Source of the DNA: HGM04593 sp045636125
GTDB taxonomy: Bacteria; Bacteroidota; Bacteroidia; Bacteroidales; Bacteroidaceae
Assembly (NCBI GenBank): GCA_045636125.1
Contig: JAZTWX010000010.1
Location: 62,001 to 126,000 of the forward strand
Length of the DNA: 64,000 nucleotides
Direction of reading: 5' to 3'
The notes under the pieces are model-generated. The model did no database searches and was not told where the DNA came from. It saw only the letters and a list, made by a program, of their open reading frames with translations. The translations under genes were made by a program, and so were the position numbers. Positions 26,734 through 35,116 of the stretch are shown here, in pieces. The stretch's first letter is position 1. The number at the start of each line of letters is the position of its first letter.

Positions 26734-26954
26734 TGGTTCTGCACAGCATTATTCAGACAATATTCGTTGCAGCAGGCGTTACTGCATTGCTGGCAGCCGC
26801 TTTCAACTGGGAGTGGTTCTTTGCATCGAAGAACGCCGAACCTGTTGTGAAACGGATAGGACGCAAACGCGGCCGCCTGCTCTATGGAGCTGTGGGCGCG
26901 GTGCTTGTAGCAACAGCTGTCTTTTTCTACTACAAAGTACGGGAGATAATGTAA
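26733..26954 (+). CDS. Small two-helix membrane protein resembling the Imm17 family
   Basis: This 73-residue protein has two transmembrane helices (about residues 5-24 and 47-66). It carries the pattern FNWEWFFASKNAEPVVKRIG followed by GRLLYGAVGAVLVATA, which from memory resembles small proteins annotated as immunity protein 17 (Imm17) in Bacteroidota. No toxin gene is next to it. It overlaps thiL by one base (TAATG), so it is expressed with a housekeeping operon, which argues for a general membrane role rather than toxin immunity. The family match should be treated as moderate. Confidence 0.7.
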   Translation: MVLHSIIQTIFVAAGVTALLAAAFNWEWFFASKNAEPVVKRIGRKRGRLLYGAVGAVLVATAVFFYYKVREIM

Positions 26955-26975
26955 TGCCACCAATTATATACGAAT

Positions 26976-27006
26976 AAGAGGGCGCCAAATTTGGCACCCT
27001 CTTTTA
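26976..27006. terminator. Terminator after the thiL operon
   Basis: The 14-base arms AAGAGGGCGCCAAA and TTTGGCACCCTCTT pair with one mismatch and are followed by a short T-run on the + strand. Confidence 0.8.
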
Positions 27007-27017
27007 TTGGGAGTGAA

Positions 27018-27118
27018 TAAAAAGCAAAGCTCAAGGCTTGCGTAGACTTAAAAGGCCGTAGTTTACCAAGCGTAAATGAGGCTTTTAAGGCAAGCGTAAC
27101 GAAGTGATTTGCTTTTTA
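27018..27118. repeat. Nested imperfect inverted repeat of about 100 bases, possible mrp terminator
   Basis: Outer arms TAAAAAGCAAA (27018-27028) and TTTGCTTTTTA (27108-27118) are perfect complements. Inside them CTTAAAAG pairs with CTTTTAAG, flanked by CTTG/CAAG, and in the centre TTTAC pairs with GTAAA. The whole segment can fold into one long hairpin. On the - strand it ends in CTTTTTATTC, so it could terminate mrp, but it is much longer than the other terminators in the window. Confidence 0.55.
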
Positions 27119-27126
27119 GTCAAATC

Positions 27127-28227
27127 CTAGTGTGTTTCCACTATTTTAGTCTGCGGCAACTGTTCGTTGCGTTTGGTAGTCTTTTCCACCAACGCTGCTG
27201 CAACCTCCATAAAGGCAAGGCCATCGGGGGTGTTTTTCATCGCAATGGGCACACCCTCGTCGCCACTCTCACAGATGCTCTGCACAAGAGGAATCTGGCC
27301 TATAAGAGGGATATTGTAGGCTTCGGCCATACGCTTGCCACCCTCTTTGCCGAAGATGTAATATTTGTTGCCTGGGAGTTCGGCGGGAGTGAACCACGCC
27401 ATATTTTCCACCACGCCCAAGATTGGAACAGCCACCTTGTCGTTTATAAACATATTTATACCCTTTATTGCTGCAGCAAGCGACACCTGCTGGGGAGTTG
27501 TAACCACCACTGCACCGGTGAGCGCAAGACACTGCACAATTGTGAGGTGTATGTCGCTTGTGCCGGGAGGAAGGTCGATAAGGAAATAGTCGAGCTCGCC
27601 CCAATTAGCGTCGGCAATAAGCTGTTTAAGAGCGTTGCTGGCCATACTTCCACGCCACAGGACAGCCTGCTCGGGATCCACGAAAAAGCCTATCGAGAGC
27701 AGTTTTACACCATATTTTTCAATGGGCTGAATGAGATCGCGGCCGTCGATATGCTCGCTGTAAGGGCGTGCATCCTCCACGCTGAACATTTTGGGGATTG
27801 AGGGGCCGAAAATATCGGCATCCAAAAGGCCCACTTTATAGCCCAAGCGTGCGAGGGCTATTGCAAGATTGGCCGATACGGTGGATTTTCCTACACCACC
27901 CTTGCCCGACGAGATTGCAATTACGTTTTTCACCTGCGGCAGGAACTTTCCAACCTCGGGGCGCGCTGCCTGGCGTGCCACAACCGTGATATTGCCCACA
28001 ATGTCAACATCCTTACCCACGTATGTGAGGATAGCCGTTTCGGCCGATTTTACAACCGAACGGATAAAAGGGTCGGTGGGTTTTTCAAAGATTAGCGAAA
28101 AAGATACTTTGTTGCCTTCGATGCGAATATTATCGTCGACCATTTCGGCCTCAACGAGATTCTTGCCGTTGCCGGGGTAACGCACCTTTTCGAGTGCGTC
28201 GAGTATGAGTTTGGGATAGAGTGCCAT
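27127..28227 (-). CDS. mrp: Mrp/NBP35 family P-loop ATPase (iron-sulfur cluster carrier)
   Basis: This 366-residue cytoplasmic protein is thought to load or carry Fe-S clusters. The start is the ATG at 28227 (MALYPKLILDALEKV), which matches relatives better than an ATG six codons upstream that would overlap the preceding gene. Residues 1 to about 85 are a MIP18-type domain. The deviant Walker A SSGKGGVGKST is near 107-117, followed by LLDADIFGPSIPKMF. The CxxC pair that holds the bridging cluster in many Mrp proteins is replaced in ENMAWFTPAELPGNKYYIFG. It is the last gene of a long - strand train. Confidence 0.92.
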   Translation of the reverse strand: MALYPKLILDALEKVRYPGNGKNLVEAEMVDDNIRIEGNKVSFSLIFEKPTDPFIRSVVKSAETAILTYVGKDVDIVGNITVVARQAARPEVGKFLPQVKNVIAISSGKGGVGKSTVSANLAIALARLGYKVGLLDADIFGPSIPKMFSVEDARPYSEHIDGRDLIQPIEKYGVKLLSIGFFVDPEQAVLWRGSMASNALKQLIADANWGELDYFLIDLPPGTSDIHLTIVQCLALTGAVVVTTPQQVSLAAAIKGINMFINDKVAVPILGVVENMAWFTPAELPGNKYYIFGKEGGKRMAEAYNIPLIGQIPLVQSICESGDEGVPIAMKNTPDGLAFMEVAAALVEKTTKRNEQLPQTKIVETH

Positions 28228-28234
28228 AGAGAAA

Positions 28235-28537
28235 TTATATTTCAAAGTCTACATCGGCACGCGCCTCGCGCACCTCTTTACAATATGCCGCAACAGCCAA
28301 ATGGGCGGGGTTCACCTTGTAGCTGTCAAGCGCCTCCTTATTATCGAATGTAGACACAAGCACTGCGTCGTATGCCGATGCCGAGGGGTTGTTGTTCACG
28401 CCAACCTCCAACGAGCGTATTTCGGGCACAACACCCACCAACGCCTCCAGGTGCTCTTTCATCCACTGCGCGTGCTCCACGCGGTTTTTTCCTTTTGCGC
28501 CTTCCACAAAGCGCCACATTACTATATGTTTAAGCAT
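28235..28537 (-). CDS. Dabb (stress-responsive alpha/beta barrel) domain protein
   Basis: This 100-residue protein matches the Dabb family of dimeric ferredoxin-like barrels. It begins MLKHIVMWRF and contains the conserved LEVGVNNNPSASAYDAVLVS and VNPAHLAVAAYCKEV blocks with the characteristic histidine. The function of bacterial members is mostly unknown; some take part in polyketide or aromatic chemistry, others respond to salt stress. It lies five bases after trmB and seven bases before mrp, so it is co-transcribed with them. Confidence 0.88.
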   Translation of the reverse strand: MLKHIVMWRFVEGAKGKNRVEHAQWMKEHLEALVGVVPEIRSLEVGVNNNPSASAYDAVLVSTFDNKEALDSYKVNPAHLAVAAYCKEVREARADVDFEI

Positions 28538-28542
28538 AATTC

Positions 28543-29301
28543 TTACTTGCTTGTGAGCAGACTGCTACGCTTGCTACGGTTATAGCTGCGATACTCGTCG
28601 AGCTCAATTTCCACACAAGGCTCGGTGAAGGTTTTTTTACCGGCGAGCCCGAATGATATATATTTGATTGTTATTCCGCGCTCCAACCACTGCGATTCGT
28701 AGTAGGTGCGTATGGAGAGAATGTCGCTCACACTCTCCTGTGCATATATATTATCGATACACTCCACCACGGGGAGGGCGTTCACCTCGGTAACATATTT
28801 TGTGTAGGTGAACATAAAATTACTGTCGGTTTTCAGGTGTATTACAGCATCGGGCGCAAGAATGCGGCTGTAACGCTCCAGGAAAAGCGACGATGTAAGG
28901 CGTTTGGTATATTTTTTCATCTGCGGGTCGGGGAAAGTGAGCCATATTTCACTAACCTCGCCTGCAGCAAAAAAGTGGTCGATAATTTCAATTGTGGTGC
29001 GCAGGAAGCCCACGTTTGTAAGGTTGTTCTTTATTGCGTCGGTTGCGCCTGTCCACATGCGCGCACCCTTAATGTCCACACCTATGAAATTCTTGTCGGG
29101 GAAGCGACGGGCAAGCTCCACGGTGTACTCTCCGCGGCCGCAACCAAGCTCCAACACTATAGGATTGTCGTTCTTGAAAAAATCACGATGCCAGTTGCCG
29201 CGCATTTCAAAAGGAGTAGCATCGGCAACCGAATAGTGGTGCTCTATCACGTTGGGATATTGCGCCATATCGGCAAATTTCTTCAACTTACCTTTTCCCA
29301 T
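28543..29301 (-). CDS. trmB: tRNA (guanine-N7-)-methyltransferase
   Basis: TrmB methylates G46 in the variable loop of tRNAs using S-adenosylmethionine. The 252-residue protein has the SAM-binding loop VLELGCGRGEYTVELAR near residue 49 and the signature FIGVDIKGARMWTGA. The catalytic block LTFPDPQMKKYTKRLTSS and the C-terminal substrate-binding region are also present. It starts two bases after the DUF975 gene and is followed by the Dabb gene after five bases. Confidence 0.93.
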   Translation of the reverse strand: MGKGKLKKFADMAQYPNVIEHHYSVADATPFEMRGNWHRDFFKNDNPIVLELGCGRGEYTVELARRFPDKNFIGVDIKGARMWTGATDAIKNNLTNVGFLRTTIEIIDHFFAAGEVSEIWLTFPDPQMKKYTKRLTSSLFLERYSRILAPDAVIHLKTDSNFMFTYTKYVTEVNALPVVECIDNIYAQESVSDILSIRTYYESQWLERGITIKYISFGLAGKKTFTEPCVEIELDEYRSYNRSKRSSLLTSK

Positions 29302-29303
29302 AA

Positions 29304-29921
29304 TTATGCTGCAGTTTTATTGTTTTCGTATTCAGCCTTCAGTTTTTCGTAATAACCGGCGAAAGTTGCGCTCATATAAGGAGAAACCCAGAGCGAAGCT
29401 ACACCAAAAGAGATAATTACGAGCAGAATCCAACCGATAAACGAGAAGTATAGGCAGAAATATTCCCATTTATGCCCTTGCATCATTTCCATACTGCGTT
29501 CTATTGCAGCATTATACGAGAGCGAAGGGTTATCTTTCAGCACATAAAATGTTTGGGAGTACGAGATAGCCTTTATTATGCCCGGAACAATTAGAAGAAG
29601 CATCCACAAGACTGTGAAGATTTGCACCAACAGATATGTACCGGTGATACGCGACCAGTCGTTGTAGCCACCAAACAGGCTTTTTATATTAAAATCTTCA
29701 CCACTGCGCAGGCTATCCAAAAAAGCAATGACATAGCCATACTGCACAGGCATAAGCAAAAGGGTTGAAATAATGCTATACTCCCATATTTGCGACTCCA
29801 CAGTTGTTAAGCCCATAGCAATGAGCAGATAGACCAAGGTAAACATAGCGGCACTGCCCCATTTACCACTGAGTGTCTCCCAACCGATATTTCTATATGA
29901 TATTGAAGTTCCCACTAACAC
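29304..29921 (-). CDS. DUF975-like integral membrane protein
   Basis: This 205-residue protein has about four to five hydrophobic helices and resembles DUF975 proteins: an N-terminal SGKWGSAAMFTLVYLL segment, the VPGIIKAISYSQTFYVLKDN block and the KWEYFCLYFSFIGWILLV pattern. Its function is unknown. No ATG lies near the front of the frame; GTG at 29921 (or GTG at 29915) is the likely start. It lies 31 bases downstream of ilvE and two bases upstream of trmB, in the same transcription unit. Confidence 0.8.
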   Translation of the reverse strand: MLVGTSISYRNIGWETLSGKWGSAAMFTLVYLLIAMGLTTVESQIWEYSIISTLLLMPVQYGYVIAFLDSLRSGEDFNIKSLFGGYNDWSRITGTYLLVQIFTVLWMLLLIVPGIIKAISYSQTFYVLKDNPSLSYNAAIERSMEMMQGHKWEYFCLYFSFIGWILLVIISFGVASLWVSPYMSATFAGYYEKLKAEYENNKTAA

Positions 29922-29952
29922 CTATAATAATTATTAAACCCTTGATTGAAAA

Positions 29953-30975
29953 TTAAATATCGAGCACTGTTACCCAACCATATGTATCGGGCTCGTCGCC
30001 ATACTGAATTGCGCGCAAGTGCTCGTAGAGCTTTGTGCACACAGGACCGGGCTTGCCATCCTTTGAAATAACGTAGGACTTGCCAGTTTCAAGGTCGTCG
30101 ATGCGCTCGATGGGAGAAATCACCGCCGCTGTACCGCAAGCACCGGCCTCCTCAAATGTTGTAAGCTCCTCTTCGGGGATGGGACGGATTTCCACCTTCA
30201 TTCCCATATCCTTTGCAATCTGCTGCAAGCTGCGATTGGTGATTGAGGGGAGAATAGATGTTGAAAGAGGGGTTACATAGGTATTGTCCTTGATTCCGAT
30301 AAAGTTGGCTGCGCCGCACTCGTCGATATATTTTTTCTCTCTTGCATCGAGATAGAACTCGCAAGAGTAGCCCAAATCGTGGGCAAGTTTGTTGGCACGG
30401 AGGCTGGCAGCGTAGTTACCGCCCACCTTGTATTTTCCTGTACCGAGAGGCGCCGAACGGTCGTACTCACGGATGATAACGTAAGGATTGGTTGAGAAGC
30501 CGCCTTTGAAATAGGGGCCGACGGGAGTTACGAAGATTATGAACAGATACTCCGAAGCAGGGTGCACGCCCACCTGCGCACTTGTTCCAATGAGCAACGG
30601 ACGGATGTAGAGCGACGCTCCGCTTTCATAAGGGGGGATATAATCTTTGTTAAGCTCCACAACCTTTGTTACCATCTCACGGAAAAGTTCCACGCTCACG
30701 TGGGGCATAAGAATTCCGTCACAGGTCTGCTGCAGGCGCTCGGCGTTTGCTTCGAGGCGGAAGATTCTCACCTTGCCGTCCTTTCCACGAAAAGCCTTCA
30801 ATCCCTCGAAAGCCTCCTGGCCGTAGTGCAGACAGGTTGCTGCCATATGCATATTAATATATTCCGAGGAGCTTGTTTCAATTTTGCCCCACGCACCGTC
30901 GCGGTAGTAGCAACGTACATTATAATCGGTCTTTCTGTATCCGAAGCCGATGTTTGCCCAATCTAGATTTTTCAT
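29953..30975 (-). CDS. ilvE: Branched-chain amino acid aminotransferase
   Basis: This PLP enzyme interconverts leucine, isoleucine and valine with their 2-oxo acids. The 340-residue protein starts at the ATG at 30975 (MKNLDWANIGFGY), since the promoter at 31036-31043 sits close to any longer start. It is of the long BCAT type: the PLP lysine in GTGKYKVGGNYAAS near 181, HYGQEAFEGLKAFRG near 73 and FEEAGACGTAAVISPI near 297 for phosphate and PLP binding. It has its own promoter but also follows xseB on the same strand with no terminator between. Confidence 0.95.
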   Translation of the reverse strand: MKNLDWANIGFGYRKTDYNVRCYYRDGAWGKIETSSSEYINMHMAATCLHYGQEAFEGLKAFRGKDGKVRIFRLEANAERLQQTCDGILMPHVSVELFREMVTKVVELNKDYIPPYESGASLYIRPLLIGTSAQVGVHPASEYLFIIFVTPVGPYFKGGFSTNPYVIIREYDRSAPLGTGKYKVGGNYAASLRANKLAHDLGYSCEFYLDAREKKYIDECGAANFIGIKDNTYVTPLSTSILPSITNRSLQQIAKDMGMKVEIRPIPEEELTTFEEAGACGTAAVISPIERIDDLETGKSYVISKDGKPGPVCTKLYEHLRAIQYGDEPDTYGWVTVLDI

Positions 30976-31035
30976 ATAGTCGTTTTTATTTATACAAGTC
31001 GAAGAGCAATGCACCCTGCGGGCACAAAGCAGATG

Positions 31036-31043
31036 CAAAGATA
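31036..31043 (-). promoter_or_regulatory. ilvE promoter -7 element
   Basis: TATCTTTG on the - strand is a perfect match, 61 bases before the ilvE ATG. No attenuator hairpin or leader peptide is obvious in the leader. Confidence 0.6.
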
Positions 31044-31082
31044 ATCATAATTAATAAAAAAGGGGGATTTATTGTTTTTTTT

Positions 31083-31301
31083 TCAAGCATCGGCCCCGCC
31101 AGAGGCAATATTTTGCAACAGCGCCTTTACATCCTCGTCGACTTTATGCAATTTTGCGTGACAGAATTTTATGAGCGTGTCGGCCTCTTGCAGCGCATCG
31201 GTGAGTTTTTCAATATCCACTGCCCCGCTCTGTATGCAGTTCATTATCTCTTCGAGCCTACCCATCGCCTGGTTGTAGCTCATTGTGTCGTTGTTATTCA
31301 T
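31083..31301 (-). CDS. xseB: Exodeoxyribonuclease VII small subunit
   Basis: This 72-residue, mostly helical protein binds XseA to form exonuclease VII, which degrades single-stranded DNA. The pattern SYNQAMGRLEEIMNCIQSG, then VDIEKLTDALQEADTLIKFC is typical of XseB. It overlaps xseA by eight bases, as expected for two subunits made together. Confidence 0.93.
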   Translation of the reverse strand: MNNNDTMSYNQAMGRLEEIMNCIQSGAVDIEKLTDALQEADTLIKFCHAKLHKVDEDVKALLQNIASGGADA

Positions 31302-32490
31302 TATCTTTTGTTTTTTCTTTTACTATACTTACGAATTTCCCGTCGGCAGTGAGCGTTTCAACCTCGTCGCCCGGCTTTATGTCGCTTGCGCTGCGCACCA
31401 CCTTGCCGCCTGCTCTTGTGAGCGTGTAGCCCATAGAGAGGATGCGTGCAGGGGAGGCTGCCTCCGAGAGTTTCTGCCACACATCAAGCTTGTGCAACTG
31501 CCTGTCGATGTGCATTTTAACAAACACCGGCAGCTGTTGTAACAAAGTTGTCATTCGTCTCTTGCAGGCATCGGTAATATCGGTTGCCGCTTGCGTTATG
31601 CAGTCCTGCATATAGTCGAGAGCCGCCTCCTGCGCCGCAAGTGACTGCACCAGAAGCTCGGCTGCTGCGGTGGGTGTCTTCACCCGCGTGTGAGCCACGG
31701 CGTCTATAAGCGTGTCGTCGCGGTGGTGCCCGATGCCGGTTATTATAGGCAACGGGAATTGCGCACAGTTGTTGGCAAGGTCGTATGTATCGAAACAGCT
31801 CAGCTCGCTTGTAGCTCCACCGCCACGTATTATAACAACTACATCCCAGCAATGGGCATTTTCGGCAATTTTATCCAATGCTGCTATTATGCCCTGCTCC
31901 ACCTTGTTCCCCTGCATAGGAGAGGGAAAGAGGGCGGGGTAAAAGACAAAGCCATAAAGATTGTTGAGCAACTGGTCGCAGAAATCGCCGTAACCTGCAG
32001 CAAAAGAGGATGAAATTACAGCCACCCGCTGCGGGAGAGCCGGAAAGGGCAATTCTTTATTCAGGTTTATTACACCCTCGGCGGTGAGGCGTGCAAGAAT
32101 GAGCTGCCGCTGACGGGCAATGTCGCCCACCGTGAAAGAGGGTTCAATATCGCAAACGTCGAGTGAATAACCGTAAAGTTCGTGGAACACCACGGTTACT
32201 TTGAGCAGTACTTTAAGCCCTGCGGCAAAAGGCTCGCCTGTCTGTTCAAGGAAATAGGGCTTCAACAGGGTATATATGCGCGACCATATTGTGCCGCGGG
32301 CCTTTGCCACAATGTCGCGCGCCGACTCGCTGCGCTCCACAAGTTCAATGTAACAATGCCCCGCCGATGTTTCGCGCACCTCGCTTAGCTCACCCGTAAC
32401 CCAATAGGCTCCCGGCACGCCCGAGGCAATTGCGCCACGCACCATATTATTCAGGGAGAAGAGCGAGAGAGGCTCGGCTACGTTATCCAT
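31294..32490 (-). CDS. xseA: Exodeoxyribonuclease VII large subunit
   Basis: The 398-residue catalytic subunit of exonuclease VII starts with the OB-fold domain (WVTGELSEVRETSAGHCYIE). The nuclease domain follows, with RVAVISSSFAAGYGDF, VVIIRGGGATSELSCFD and ITGIGHHRDDTLIDAVAHTR, then a coiled-coil region and a short C-terminal domain (SMGYTLTRAGGKVVRSA). It is shorter than the E. coli protein (about 456). It overlaps mnmA upstream and xseB downstream by eight bases each. Confidence 0.95.
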   Translation of the reverse strand: MDNVAEPLSLFSLNNMVRGAIASGVPGAYWVTGELSEVRETSAGHCYIELVERSESARDIVAKARGTIWSRIYTLLKPYFLEQTGEPFAAGLKVLLKVTVVFHELYGYSLDVCDIEPSFTVGDIARQRQLILARLTAEGVINLNKELPFPALPQRVAVISSSFAAGYGDFCDQLLNNLYGFVFYPALFPSPMQGNKVEQGIIAALDKIAENAHCWDVVVIIRGGGATSELSCFDTYDLANNCAQFPLPIITGIGHHRDDTLIDAVAHTRVKTPTAAAELLVQSLAAQEAALDYMQDCITQAATDITDACKRRMTTLLQQLPVFVKMHIDRQLHKLDVWQKLSEAASPARILSMGYTLTRAGGKVVRSASDIKPGDEVETLTADGKFVSIVKEKTKDNE

Positions 32491-33568
32491 TATATTCGTT
32501 TATCCATTGATTAATACCACGTTGCGACGCAATAAATGCACCGCCCACTACCATATTGCCCACATAGAACACGGCCGACTGCCCCGGAGTAATTGCCGAA
32601 ACATCGTGCCCGAAACGCACGAGCCACAACCCGTCGGCCACCTTGACAGGCGGCTCGCAGGGCACCGCGCGGCTACGGTAGCGCACGCGCACAGCAAGAC
32701 CATCGGCGGGGACATCGCCCACCCATTGAGGCTCTTCAACGAGCATATAGCGGGTGGCGAGCATCTCTTCGCTACCGAGCATCACTGTGTTTTTTGCCGC
32801 ATTTATCTTGAGCACGTATGCGGGGTAACCCAGTGCAATGCCGAGGCCCTTACGCTGCCCCACCGTGTAGAAAGGAAAGCCTGCGTGACGGCCGAGCACC
32901 TTGCCGGCGCTATCCACAAAAGCCCCCTCGCCCACGCGGGTGTCAATATCGGGGACATTGGAACGCAAAAAGTCGCGGTAGTCGCCGGGGATAAAGCACA
33001 CCTCCATACTCTCGCCACCCTCGGAGACACTTTTGAGCCCCTGCTCGCGCAGATAGTCGCGCACAGAATTTTTATCGCGGTCGCCAAGCGGGAAAAGCAC
33101 ACGTTTCAGTTGTTCCTGCGTGAGCCTCCACAAAAAGTAGCTCTGGTCCTTGCGGCAATCGTCGCCCGTGCATATGTATACCTTGTCGCCTATTGTTTCG
33201 AGCTTCACATAATGGCCGGTCGCTACATATTCGCAGCCCAGCTTATCGGCCCACGCGAGCAGCTGTGCAAATTTTATTTCGGGGTTGCAGTTTACGCAAG
33301 GGTTGGGAGTGCGGCCGCTCAGATAACTGTCGATGAAAGGCTGCACCACCGCCTCGCGAAATTCTGCACGAATATCGGCCACGTGGTGCCGGATACCCAT
33401 ATTGCGCGCAAGCTCGGCGGCATCATCGGCTGCTTTCAGCGACGAGTCGCAGGTTACGAGAGTAAGCCCCACGACCTTGTACCCGTCGGCAAGCAACATA
33501 CTGCACACGGCGGTGCTGTCTATTCCACCGCTCATTCCCACAAGCACACTTTTACTATTTTTTATCAT
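32483..33568 (-). CDS. mnmA: tRNA-specific 2-thiouridylase
   Basis: MnmA puts sulfur on U34 of Lys, Glu and Gln tRNAs. The 361-residue protein has the PP-loop GMSGGIDST at 11-19. Cys91 is in the NPCVNCN motif and Cys191 in EVCFIPG, the pair that forms the persulfide-disulfide cycle, with ATGHYV near 116. The C-terminal beta-barrel domain ends ITPGQSAVFYVGNMVVGGA. It is the first gene of the - strand train and overlaps xseA by eight bases. Confidence 0.95.
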   Translation of the reverse strand: MIKNSKSVLVGMSGGIDSTAVCSMLLADGYKVVGLTLVTCDSSLKAADDAAELARNMGIRHHVADIRAEFREAVVQPFIDSYLSGRTPNPCVNCNPEIKFAQLLAWADKLGCEYVATGHYVKLETIGDKVYICTGDDCRKDQSYFLWRLTQEQLKRVLFPLGDRDKNSVRDYLREQGLKSVSEGGESMEVCFIPGDYRDFLRSNVPDIDTRVGEGAFVDSAGKVLGRHAGFPFYTVGQRKGLGIALGYPAYVLKINAAKNTVMLGSEEMLATRYMLVEEPQWVGDVPADGLAVRVRYRSRAVPCEPPVKVADGLWLVRFGHDVSAITPGQSAVFYVGNMVVGGAFIASQRGINQWINEYNG

Positions 33569-33605
33569 CGGCCGAAAATGTGATTCACTTTTTAATTATT
33601 TTCAT

Positions 33606-33613
33606 TAACTTTG
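33606..33613 (+). promoter_or_regulatory. MATE transporter promoter -7 element
   Basis: TAACTTTG is a perfect match, 115 bases before the ATG at 33728. The leader is about 105 bases with no feature I recognise. A second, poorer element (TAAATTTTG) lies nearer the gene. Confidence 0.5.
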
Positions 33614-33727
33614 CAACTATACACAGCGTGTGCCGCATATCTTGGAATTTACAATTTCAAAGATACAACTTTTACCGCATACGTTGCAATTGCTGCACTT
33701 AAATTTTGCAAAAACAACACCACGTAT

Positions 33728-35098
33728 ATGGAGACAAATGAGAAAAAGGCGCCCACCGAGCTTGGGACAGAAAAGATAAGCAAACTGCTCACGCAATACG
33801 CCATCCCCGCGATCATCGCCCAAATTGCAGCCTCGCTTTACAATATGATTGACAGTGTTTTCATTGGACAAGGAGTGGGAGCACTCGCAATTTCGGGCCT
33901 CGCGACCACTTTCCCGTTTATGAACCTTTCGGCAGCATTCGGTGCAATGGTGGGCCTTGGTGGAGCCACGCAGTTGTCGGTGAGGCTGGGACAAAGGGAC
34001 TATGAGTCGGCAAAGCTTATTCTTGGCAACATTGTTACGCTGAACATTATAGTGGGAACGCTGTTTGCAGGCGTTTCGCTCCTGTTCCTCGACCCCGTCC
34101 TCTGTTTCTTTGGAGCGAGCGAAGCCACATTGCCCTTTGCACGCGACTATATGGTCGTAATTCTTCTTGGCAACATTATCACCCACCTCTATTTTGGTAT
34201 AAACGCCGCGTTGCGTGCAGCCGGCCACCCTCGCCAGGCAATGACCGCCACCATTATAACCGTTATCGGCAACATAATCCTCACCCCTCTTTTCATATAT
34301 GTTTTTGGCTGGGGCATACAGGGAGCCGCGCTTGCAACCATTATAGCACAATGTATAACCCTTGTGTGGCAGATTCGCATCCTGAGCAACCCCAACGAGC
34401 TGTTGCACCTGCAAAAGGGTATCTATAAGTTGAAGACACACGTTGTAAAGAGCATTCTGAGCATTGGAACATCGCCGTTCTTCATTAATGCTGCAGCCTG
34501 CCTTGTGGTAATTATGGTGAACAAGGGATTGCGCACATATGGCGAGAACGGAGATATGGACATTGCCGCTTACGGCATTGCCAACCGCGTGATATTCATC
34601 TTTGTAATGATTGTGCTGGGCATCACACAGGGTATGCAACCTATTGTGGGCTACAATTATGGTGCGAAGCTTCACAACCGTGTGAACGAGACTTTCAAAC
34701 AGACCTGCATCATCGCAAGCATTGTAATGATTATAGGCTTTACACTCAACGAGTTTATCCCCGAGACCATTGCACGTGCCTTTACAACCGACGCCACACT
34801 CATAGCCTGCGCCGCAAAGGCTATGCGCATTATGTCGGCAATGATGCCGCTCATTGGTTTCCAAATGGTTACAACAAACTTTTTCCAGAGCATCGGTATG
34901 GTAAAAAAATCGATTTTCCTCTCGCTCACAAGGCAGATACTCTTCCTCATCCCCTTGCTCGTCATTCTGCCTATGATATATGGCGAGAACGGTGTATGGT
35001 TCAGCGCGCCTATTTCCGACTTTATAGCAGCAATGCTAACAATCTATATGCTAAAAAAGCAGTTCAACGAGTGGAAGAGAAACGGTAACATTGTATAA
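33728..35098 (+). CDS. MATE family efflux transporter
   Basis: This 456-residue inner-membrane protein with about twelve helices belongs to the MATE family, which exports cationic drugs or metabolites in exchange for Na+ or H+. The start METNEKKAPTELGTEKISKL leads straight into the first helix (YAIPAIIAQIAASLYNMIDS) with the family motif VFIGQGVGALAISGLATTFP. Later blocks include INAALRAAGHPRQAM and GITQGMQPIVGYNYGA. It is followed by the kinase-like gene after 18 bases. The substrate is unknown. Confidence 0.95.
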   Translation: METNEKKAPTELGTEKISKLLTQYAIPAIIAQIAASLYNMIDSVFIGQGVGALAISGLATTFPFMNLSAAFGAMVGLGGATQLSVRLGQRDYESAKLILGNIVTLNIIVGTLFAGVSLLFLDPVLCFFGASEATLPFARDYMVVILLGNIITHLYFGINAALRAAGHPRQAMTATIITVIGNIILTPLFIYVFGWGIQGAALATIIAQCITLVWQIRILSNPNELLHLQKGIYKLKTHVVKSILSIGTSPFFINAAACLVVIMVNKGLRTYGENGDMDIAAYGIANRVIFIFVMIVLGITQGMQPIVGYNYGAKLHNRVNETFKQTCIIASIVMIIGFTLNEFIPETIARAFTTDATLIACAAKAMRIMSAMMPLIGFQMVTTNFFQSIGMVKKSIFLSLTRQILFLIPLLVILPMIYGENGVWFSAPISDFIAAMLTIYMLKKQFNEWKRNGNIV

Positions 35099-35116
35099 CG
35101 AATCTATAACTGATAT

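Noticed and set aside
33617..34864. A 415-codon open frame on the - strand across the MATE gene
   Set aside because: It is an antisense frame rich in Cys, His and Asn with no recognisable domain. The + strand MATE gene explains the region.
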